From assembly GCA_030592205.1 (NCBI GenBank), contig JAUVKA010000143.1:1-8806 (forward strand): a stretch of DNA of 8,806 nucleotides, in the 5' to 3' direction. The translations under genes and the position numbers were made by a program. The stretch comes from Bacteroidota bacterium. Its GTDB lineage: Bacteria > Bacteroidota > Bacteroidia > Bacteroidales > UBA12481. Position 1 is the first letter of the stretch. Every line of letters begins with the position of its first letter. Below the pieces are notes generated by a model that saw only the letters and a list, made by a program, of their open reading frames with translations, did no database searches and was not told the origin of the DNA. This document shows, one piece after another, positions 1 through 6,369 of this stretch.

Positions 1-683
1 TACCTTATAATATATCATATCCATTTCCAGAGATGGAGAAAAGAAATGATTTAGAGGCTTTTGATGGAGTTTTACCGGCCGATCTTGTTACCTCGCTTAC
101 TGTGCCAGGTGAAATTGTCGTTGATAATGAGGATGCCGGTTTTAGTATTCATGAGGAGGGTAGTTCTAATAAAGTCAGCAAATGGTTGAAGATAGATCAG
201 AAAGACAGTGAGTTTAAGTACCAGGGCTTATCAACCTGGAGAACTCCCATGAGTTGGACCGCTACCACAAATTCAGTTTTTTATGGCGATGTGATCCGTT
301 CAGCTTATTATGTTCGCAGTGGTGAAGGAAACAAATATGTTGAATGGTCAGCCGAGTTTGAGGAGGATGGGTATTACGACGTTTCTTGCTATTTGAACAC
401 AATGATTGCCAGGATTAGTAGATTCCGTGGCCGAGGTGGAGATAGGGGAGGTGGCGGCCGGAGTGGAGGTGGTTCCAGCGATGATATTAAGGATGAATAC
501 CATTTTATTATCCAGCATTCTGATGGAACTGAAGAAGTTATTTTAGCCTTGAAGAATATTGAAACTGGATGGAATAGTCTGGGTTCATATTATTTTTCAA
601 AGGGATCTGCCAAAGTGCAGCTGAGTGATAAAAATGTCGGTAGAATGGTGGTAGCCGACGCTATTAAATGGGTTAAGCAATAA
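1..683 (+). CDS. Golvesin/xanthan-lyase-type C-terminal domain protein (5' end outside window)
   Basis: The frame is open from the left edge to TAA at 681-683. An ATG at 33 exists, but reading continues upstream without a stop and that Met precedes no signal peptide, so this is probably the tail of a larger protein. Counting from that Met, residues 27-215 resemble the golvesin/Xly CBD-like domain: IVVDNEDAGFS (28-38), FYGD (83-86), the aromatic strand DGYYDVSCYL (112-121), GWNSLGSYYF (179-188) and the closing VVADAIKW (206-213). The usual loop after the GYY strand is replaced by a Gly/Arg-rich stretch (133-149). In known proteins this domain sits at the C-terminus of secreted or surface enzymes and is thought to bind carbohydrate or mediate attachment; the catalytic part, if any, is not visible. 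The TolC-family gene starts 14 bases downstream, which suggests co-transcription. The domain call is fairly firm; the protein's function is unknown. Confidence 0.8.
   Translation, partial: PYNISYPFPEMEKRNDLEAFDGVLPADLVTSLTVPGEIVVDNEDAGFSIHEEGSSNKVSKWLKIDQKDSEFKYQGLSTWRTPMSWTATTNSVFYGDVIRSAYYVRSGEGNKYVEWSAEFEEDGYYDVSCYLNTMIARISRFRGRGGDRGGGGRSGGGSSDDIKDEYHFIIQHSDGTEEVILALKNIETGWNSLGSYYFSKGSAKVQLSDKNVGRMVVADAIKWVKQ
429..479 (+). repeat. Gly/Arg/Ser low-complexity loop inside the golvesin-like domain
   Basis: These 17 codons (residues 133-149 counted from the Met at 33) encode 10 Gly, 3 Arg, 3 Ser and 1 Asp, with RGG-like clusters. The codons are mixed GGA, GGT and GGC, so this is not a pure microsatellite. 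It lies between the GYYDV strand and the next beta strand (YHFIIQHSDG), where the family normally has a short variable loop, so it is probably a flexible surface loop. Confidence 0.75.
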
Positions 684-697
684 AAAATATTTTAAAT

Positions 698-2167
698 ATG
701 AATGCATTAAGAAAAATCAGCCTTTTATTAATTGCTCTCAGCCTGGCTGCTGGAAGTATTGTGGCACAGCAGGTTCTTCGGCTGGAGGATGCTCTGGCTA
801 TTGCGGCTGAAAGTAGTCCTAACATAAAAAGGGTTAAGTTGAGTCTTGAAAGGAGCCAGCAATCACTGAAAGCTCAATTGGCAGCGCAGAAATCAAATTT
901 TAGCTTTAACATAAATCCATTATCTTTTTCAAAGGATCGCTCTTTTGATGATTATACCAATGAGTGGTATTCAAGGAATTCACTTAGCAGTTCCGGTACT
1001 TTTACTGTAGCTCAGCCAATCCCATTGACTGATGGTATGGTTTCCCTGAATAATCGACTTAATTGGCAAAATACTTACAGCGAAATTAATGATAAGGAAT
1101 TAAGCACCTTTACCAATAATGTTTACCTCCGTTATGATCAACCCTTGTTTACATACAATCAGACAAAAATGGCTTTAACGGAATTAGAGTTGACTATGGA
1201 AAACTCGCAAATGAGTTTTGATATGCAGCTGCTTAGTCTGGAGCGTACTGTGGCCCAGAGTTTCTACAGTGTTTATCAACGACAGATGAGTCTTCAAATC
1301 TCCCAGGAAGAATATGATAATCAAAAGGCCAGCTTTGAGATTATCAAAAATAAAGTAGAGGGAGGACTTTCCAGGCTTGAGGAGCTTTACCAGGCTGAAC
1401 TTAACCTGGCTAATTCAAATTCTGCAGTCCAAAATGCTGAGGTTGCTTTATTGAATGCTAAGGATCAATTAAAGATTACCCTGGGTATGGATCTTTCTGA
1501 GGAGCTTACGGTACTGTCCAGTATAAGTGTAAATCCTGTCCCTATTGATCTTGATGAAGCAATAAATTATGGCCTTGAAAACCGGCTGGAGATTCGTCAA
1601 AGGGAGATAGATATCGAAAATGCTGAATTCAGTCTCATACGTACCCAGGCATTAAATGAATTCCGGGGAAATCTTTCTTTGCAGGTCGGATTATTCGGGG
1701 ATAATCAAAAATTTCAGCATATTTATGAATCCCCTAGCGACAATGAACAGGTTGGTCTTACTTTGCAAATCCCTATTTTTGACTGGGGGGAAAGAAAGGC
1801 CAGGATAAAGGCGGCTGAAGCCAGTATTAAAACTCAGGAGCTTTCCCTGTCTGATCAAAGAATAGATATTGTTTCTAACATCAGGGAAGTGCACCGAAAT
1901 CTACAGAACCTTCTTAATCAGATTGATATCGCTGAACAAAGTGTAAGGAATTCCCAGTTGACCTATGATCTTAATTTCCAGAGATATAGTAATGGCGACC
2001 TTACTGGTATGGACCTAAGTCTTTTCCAGAAACAACTTTCCGAGGCTAAAAACGGGATTTCTAATGCGCAGATATCTTATAAGCTGGAAATATTGAATAT
2101 GAAAATCCAAACTTTGTACGATTGGGAAACCCGTAGATCAATTGTCCCTGAAGAATATAAAAAATAA
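698..2167 (+). CDS. TolC-family outer-membrane efflux channel
   Basis: This 489-residue protein fits the usual size of outer membrane factors, which trimerise into a beta-barrel plus alpha-barrel duct from periplasm to exterior. A Sec signal peptide is clear: basic MNALRKIS, a hydrophobic core, and likely cleavage after Ala23 (SIVA/QQ). The family opening LRLEDALAIAAESSPNIKR follows. Two OEP repeats are visible: the first carries barrel strands at about 67-150, the second has the signature IPIFDWGER (358-366). Both periplasmic helix-turn tips are recognisable: EGGLSRLEELY (221-231) and RYSNGDLTGMDL (429-440); the latter closely resembles the TolC tip RYSNGLSSYTDV, where adaptors dock. The ATG at 698 is chosen because it directly begins the signal peptide; no Shine-Dalgarno precedes it, only A/T-rich sequence, as is usual in Bacteroidota. 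The adaptor gene starts 8 bases after its stop. Confidence 0.95.
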   Translation: MNALRKISLLLIALSLAAGSIVAQQVLRLEDALAIAAESSPNIKRVKLSLERSQQSLKAQLAAQKSNFSFNINPLSFSKDRSFDDYTNEWYSRNSLSSSGTFTVAQPIPLTDGMVSLNNRLNWQNTYSEINDKELSTFTNNVYLRYDQPLFTYNQTKMALTELELTMENSQMSFDMQLLSLERTVAQSFYSVYQRQMSLQISQEEYDNQKASFEIIKNKVEGGLSRLEELYQAELNLANSNSAVQNAEVALLNAKDQLKITLGMDLSEELTVLSSISVNPVPIDLDEAINYGLENRLEIRQREIDIENAEFSLIRTQALNEFRGNLSLQVGLFGDNQKFQHIYESPSDNEQVGLTLQIPIFDWGERKARIKAAEASIKTQELSLSDQRIDIVSNIREVHRNLQNLLNQIDIAEQSVRNSQLTYDLNFQRYSNGDLTGMDLSLFQKQLSEAKNGISNAQISYKLEILNMKIQTLYDWETRRSIVPEEYKK

Positions 2168-2175
2168 TCATATCC

Positions 2176-3243
2176 ATGAAAAAGAATAAAATCATACCAG
2201 GAGTCTTTGTAATCATGCTCATTGCAAGCCTGTTAAGTAGTTGCAAAAATGAGCAGCCGGATCTTGAAGCTGATATAGCTGTTCCCGTATCCGTTGAAGA
2301 TATTAAGTTGAAGTCAATTGAACAGTTCATTACTACCAATGGAACGGTTCTGGCTACACAGGAAGTATTACTGAAAGCTGAAATGAGTGGCAAGTACAAA
2401 TTGACCAATAATCCAAGGACAGGTCGTTCATGGGTTTTGGGCGACCGTGTACGCGCCGGAGAAACAATTATTTCTCTTGAAGACCAGGAATATGTTAATG
2501 GCATTCAGATCAAGTCTAAAGAGATGAATCTGGAGATTTCAAAGGATGAATTGAAAAAAATAGGAGATCTCAAGGAAAAGGGTGGTGCAACAGATAGGGA
2601 ATTGAACAATGCGGAGCAAACCTATATTAATGCTGACTACACTCTTGAGAATGCAAAACTTCAATTAGCAAAAATGAGAGTTGTCGCTCCTTTGAGTGGA
2701 ATTATTGTTGATCTAATATATTTCACCCCGGGTAATAAAATCGATAATGGAGCTGAACTGGTGACAATTATGGATTATGACCGCTTGTATATGGATTTCC
2801 AATTGCCGGAGAAGAATATTTCAGAGCTCGCTGTGAATCAGCAGGTAAGAATACTGAATTATACCTTGCCCGATGATACTCTTAGTGGTACTATAACACA
2901 GCTTTCTCCAGCTATCAACCCGGATACACGTAATTTCAAAGGGACCTTTACAATCAGTAATCCCAATCTTAAATTGCGTCCGGGAAGCTATGTAAAAGCT
3001 GAAATTGTAACTATGAAAAGGGATAGTGTCATAGTTATTGCAAAAGATCTGATAATGTCGCGTCAGCGAGGTAAATCTGTTTTTGTTGTTGATAATAATA
3101 CTGCACATGAGCGTCGTATTACTACAGGACTTGAAAATCCAAAGGAGGTGGAAATATTAACTGGATTAAAGGTAAATGACAGGATAGTCACTGAAGGGTT
3201 CGAGACTTTGGGTAACCGGTCGAAGGTAAAAGTTATTCGTTAG
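2176..3243 (+). CDS. RND efflux periplasmic adaptor lipoprotein (membrane fusion protein)
   Basis: This 355-residue HlyD/AcrA-type adaptor would bridge the permeases and the TolC-family channel. The N-terminus is a lipoprotein signal with lipobox LSSC (20-23), so Cys23 should be lipidated. Domain order follows the family: first lipoyl half-motif (64-102, with GDRVRAGE at 89-96), alpha-hairpin (about 105-166), second lipoyl half RVVAPLSGIIVD (168-179), beta-barrel (from about 190), then a membrane-proximal domain ending in ERRITTGLENPKEVEILTGL and VNDRIVTEGFE. The hairpin tip carries K128-x3-L132-x6-T139, a conservative version of the AcrA R-x3-L-x6-S motif for TolC docking. The first lipoyl half carries about seven extra residues (TNNPRTGRSW region, 77-86) relative to AcrA. 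The gene ends with tandem TAG TAG stops (3241-3246). Substrate specificity cannot be read from it. Confidence 0.95.
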   Translation: MKKNKIIPGVFVIMLIASLLSSCKNEQPDLEADIAVPVSVEDIKLKSIEQFITTNGTVLATQEVLLKAEMSGKYKLTNNPRTGRSWVLGDRVRAGETIISLEDQEYVNGIQIKSKEMNLEISKDELKKIGDLKEKGGATDRELNNAEQTYINADYTLENAKLQLAKMRVVAPLSGIIVDLIYFTPGNKIDNGAELVTIMDYDRLYMDFQLPEKNISELAVNQQVRILNYTLPDDTLSGTITQLSPAINPDTRNFKGTFTISNPNLKLRPGSYVKAEIVTMKRDSVIVIAKDLIMSRQRGKSVFVVDNNTAHERRITTGLENPKEVEILTGLKVNDRIVTEGFETLGNRSKVKVIR

Positions 3244-3256
3244 TAGATTCTATTTG

Positions 3257-3273
3257 AAAGGAAGATATTCCTT
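3257..3273 (+). promoter_or_regulatory. Purine-rich RBS within a perfect inverted repeat abutting the permease start
   Basis: The bases before the ATG at 3274 contain AAAGGAAG (3257-3264), the only Shine-Dalgarno-like stretch before a start in this operon, and it supports that start. AAGGAA (3258-3263) and TTCCTT (3268-3273) are exact reverse complements separated by GATA. In the mRNA this would form a six-pair stem with a four-base loop, burying the purine run and ending at the base before the start codon. The stem has only two G-C pairs, so it would be weak. The repeat is seen directly; a role in tuning translation is inference. Confidence 0.45.
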
Positions 3274-6200
3274 ATGAAGAAAATAACACAATTTTCCGTC
3301 AATTATCCGGTAACGATCACCATGATGATCCTTGGAGTTGCCCTGTTGGGTTATATCTCTCTTGGAAAGTTGGGGACTGATTTAATGCCGGAAATGAATA
3401 ATCCCCGGGTATATGTGGAGATAGTAGCCGGGGAGCGACCTCCTGAAGAGATTGAGAAGCAATTTGTTGATCAGATTGAATCTCTCGCAATCCGGCAGTC
3501 GGATGTTATAGGAGTGTCATCTGTTACAAGAGTGGGTACTGCACAGATAACAGTTGAATATGCCTGGCAAAAGGATATGGATGAAGCCTTTCTTGAGTTA
3601 CAGAAGGCTTTGAATTCATTTAACCAGAGTGGAGATCTGGATGAAATCATACTTACCCAGCATGACCCAAATGAAACTCCTGTAATGCTGGTTGGAATGG
3701 ACAATCAGAGTATCGAGGATATGAATGAATTACGGAAAGTAGCTGAAAACTATATCCGTAATGAGCTGGTTCGTTTGGAAGGAGTTGCAGATGTAAAGCT
3801 TGAGGGACAGGAAGAAAGCGAAGTCCTCATCGAAACCGATCCATACAGGCTTGAGGCTTTTGGGATCAGTACCAGCGATATTTCTTCGCAAATACAAAAC
3901 TATAACCGGAATGTGTCAGGGGGATCTATCGTGGAGATGGGAACCCAATATGTTATTAAGGGGGTGAGTGTATTTCAGGAACTTGAGGACCTCAGGCAGC
4001 TGATAGTTGGTTTCCAGCAGCCGGAAGAAACCACAGGAAACCAGGAAAGGGTTCCTGTGTTCCTGGGTGATATCGCTAAAATTCGTTTTCAGAACAAAGA
4101 TCCTCTGAATATTGTCAGGATAAATGGAGAAAGATGTATAGGCCTTGCTATTTACAAAGAGCCAAAATTCAATACAGTTAAAGCTGTAAATGAACTGACC
4201 ATCGCATTTGAAGACATCAGTAAAGCCTTACCCGGATATACATTTCAAGTGATCCAGGACCAGGGGGCTTTTATCTCAAATGCGCTTTATGAAGTGAAAA
4301 ATACTGCCCTGTTGGGCATCCTTTTTGCTGTATTTGTTCTGTTTCTGTTTTTAAGAAGAATAGGGACAACTCTAATAGCTAGTTTAGCGATTCCAATCTC
4401 CATTATTGCCACCTTTAACTTAATGTATTTCAATGGATTGACACTGAATATCATGACGCTGGGCGGATTAGCACTTGGTGCAGGTATGTTAGTGGATAAT
4501 GCCATTGTTGTGATGGAGAATATTTTCAGGAATATGCAGAAAGGCATGTCAGTTAAGGAGGCAGCAATTACTGGAACAGCGGAGGTTGGCGGGGCAATAA
4601 CTGCTTCAACTTTGACTACAATAGTTGTCTTTTTACCTATTGTATATCTTCACGGTGCAGCTGGTGAACTATTCAAGGATCAGGCATGGACTGTTGCATT
4701 CTCATTGCTGAGTTCCCTTTTTGTAGCTCTGCTGGTTATCCCTATGCTTTTCTCCAAATTCATCAAACCCAGAAAGAATAAAATTCAGGATCCGGCAGTA
4801 GGCTTTGCCTGGTATTCAAAGACTCTTTCAGCTATACTCAGGTTTAAATATCTTGTGATCATTATTGCTGCTTTTCTTGTTAGCATCGCGGTTTATCTGA
4901 TTCCAATCGTTGGAAGCGAGTTTATGCCGAGAACAGAAGGCCGGGAGTTTTCTTTGGATATTAAACTTGAAGAAGGTACTCGTATAGAAAGAACGGAAAA
5001 AGCAGTGAGTACACTTGAGGTTATGATGCGAGAATCTATAGGGGATGAATTGCAAACCCTTTACACTCGTATAGGCCCGGCTTCTTCAAGTAATGACGCC
5101 AAGTCAATTTTTGAAAATGAAAATACAGCAAACATCAAGGTTTTGCTCACAAAGGAGGGACAGATACCTGCAAGTAAGATAATGGATGCCTTGAGTGCTA
5201 TGGTAGCTAACATGCCTGAGATGGAGGTGATGTTTATTCAAGACGAGACGGCTCTGCAAACCACTTTAGGAACTGATGATGCTCCTGTGATCGTAGAGGT
5301 GGTTGGAGAAGAGTTTGATCAAATAGAAAGAATCACTGCTCAGGTAGAAGAAATCATGCTCAATTCTCCTGATCTTTTCAATGTAGAAACTAGTTTTGAA
5401 GAAGGTGCACCGGAAGTAGAGGTTGTGATCGACAGATATCGTGCCGGAGTATATAATCTGGGTGTTGATCAGATTATCAGTCAGATCCAGGATGTACTTG
5501 AAGGGGCTGAAGCCGGAGATTTTGAATATGAGGGAGAAATGCAGAAGATTAGAATAAAATTGCCGGAGATTCAAACCAGCGAATTGGATGATATTATCCT
5601 GAAATCAGGCACCACTGAGTTGAGGCTTTCCGATGTGGCTTCCATCAGAACTGTAGTTGCGCCCAAACAGATTCTTCGTTCAAATCAGAACAGGGTAGGG
5701 CAGATTTCTGCGCAGTTCCATAAAGGAAAACCTTTTGATCATATTATTCAAGAGCTTGATGTGCAATTGTCGGAGATTTCTCTTCCACCGCGATATTCTA
5801 TTCGTCAGGCCGGGGAAGAACAAAAGCGGAGGGAATCCATGGATAACCTGCGCTTTGCGCTCATTCTATCGCTCGTACTCGTTTATATGGTCCTTGCTTC
5901 ACAGTTTGAATCTTTAATCCACCCCTTCACTATCATATTTACAGTACCACTAGCTTTGGTTGGGACAGTATTACTGTTTTTCTTTTTGGGAAAGACTTTT
6001 AGTATCATGGCAATAATCGGGATTATTATGTTGATAGGTATTGCTGTTAACGACTCGATTATCCTCGTCGACTTTATAAACCAGTTAAAACGCTCCGGGG
6101 TAAAAAGGACACAAGCAATTTTGCAGGCAGGTCAACATCGTATACGACCAATAATAATGACCAGTTTAACCACTATTCTGGCCCTTTTACCTTTGACTAT

Positions 6201-6366
6201 CGGATTTGGTGAAAGTGCTGCTTTGAGGGCCCCCATGGCTTTGGCGGTTATTGGTGGATTGGTCACTTCAACCTTATTAACCCTTATTGTTATTCCATGT
6301 GTTTATTCGGTTTTTGATCAGTTTACAGACTGGATAAAGCCTTCTCAACCAAGTGATCAGATATAA
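3274..6366 (+). CDS. RND-family efflux permease, AcrB-like (first of a tandem pair)
   Basis: At 1030 residues this is a full-length inner-membrane RND pump, which trimerises and couples proton entry to export of periplasmic substrates. The fold is complete: TM1 (about 11-30), first porter/docking half, TM2-TM6 (344-494), TM7 (526-545), second porter half, and TM8-TM12 (859 to about 1010). TM4 has GAGMLVDNAIVVMENIF with D408 N409; TM10 has GIAVNDSIILVDF with N926 D927; TM11 has QHRIRPIIMTSL with R956 and T963. Aligned by eye to AcrB, D407, R971 and T978 are kept, while D408 and K940 are both Asn here. This pattern argues for an HAE-like pump away from the proteobacterial AcrB branch; the CzcA-type heavy-metal TM4 motif is absent. 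The start follows a Shine-Dalgarno-like AAGGA and leads straight into TM1. Drug, lipid or other substrate is unknown. Confidence 0.95.
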   Translation: MKKITQFSVNYPVTITMMILGVALLGYISLGKLGTDLMPEMNNPRVYVEIVAGERPPEEIEKQFVDQIESLAIRQSDVIGVSSVTRVGTAQITVEYAWQKDMDEAFLELQKALNSFNQSGDLDEIILTQHDPNETPVMLVGMDNQSIEDMNELRKVAENYIRNELVRLEGVADVKLEGQEESEVLIETDPYRLEAFGISTSDISSQIQNYNRNVSGGSIVEMGTQYVIKGVSVFQELEDLRQLIVGFQQPEETTGNQERVPVFLGDIAKIRFQNKDPLNIVRINGERCIGLAIYKEPKFNTVKAVNELTIAFEDISKALPGYTFQVIQDQGAFISNALYEVKNTALLGILFAVFVLFLFLRRIGTTLIASLAIPISIIATFNLMYFNGLTLNIMTLGGLALGAGMLVDNAIVVMENIFRNMQKGMSVKEAAITGTAEVGGAITASTLTTIVVFLPIVYLHGAAGELFKDQAWTVAFSLLSSLFVALLVIPMLFSKFIKPRKNKIQDPAVGFAWYSKTLSAILRFKYLVIIIAAFLVSIAVYLIPIVGSEFMPRTEGREFSLDIKLEEGTRIERTEKAVSTLEVMMRESIGDELQTLYTRIGPASSSNDAKSIFENENTANIKVLLTKEGQIPASKIMDALSAMVANMPEMEVMFIQDETALQTTLGTDDAPVIVEVVGEEFDQIERITAQVEEIMLNSPDLFNVETSFEEGAPEVEVVIDRYRAGVYNLGVDQIISQIQDVLEGAEAGDFEYEGEMQKIRIKLPEIQTSELDDIILKSGTTELRLSDVASIRTVVAPKQILRSNQNRVGQISAQFHKGKPFDHIIQELDVQLSEISLPPRYSIRQAGEEQKRRESMDNLRFALILSLVLVYMVLASQFESLIHPFTIIFTVPLALVGTVLLFFFLGKTFSIMAIIGIIMLIGIAVNDSIILVDFINQLKRSGVKRTQAILQAGQHRIRPIIMTSLTTILALLPLTIGFGESAALRAPMALAVIGGLVTSTLLTLIVIPCVYSVFDQFTDWIKPSQPSDQI

Positions 6367-6369
6367 AAT

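Noticed and set aside
684..697. Possible promoter or terminator between the golvesin-domain gene and the channel gene
   Set aside because: Only 14 A/T-rich bases without a hairpin or a recognisable Bacteroidota promoter motif; too short to support either call.
15..2177. Ten-base repeat TCATATCCAT at 15-24 and 2168-2177
   Set aside because: Short, A/T-rich, seen only twice, once inside a coding region and once over a start codon; consistent with chance.
2061..2504. Minus-strand open frame of 147 codons across the channel/adaptor junction
   Set aside because: It overlaps two strongly supported genes in antisense, has no recognisable domain, and runs across a real gene boundary, as expected for a chance frame.
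3241..3246. Tandem TAG TAG stops at the end of the adaptor gene, considered as a recoding site
   Set aside because: Two in-frame stops argue for secure termination, and the next frame begins with its own start and RBS-like sequence. No sign of readthrough.
5735..5917. Plus-strand open frame of 60 codons inside the first permease
   Set aside because: It is an out-of-frame shadow within the continuous coding sequence, before and across TM8; no family resemblance.
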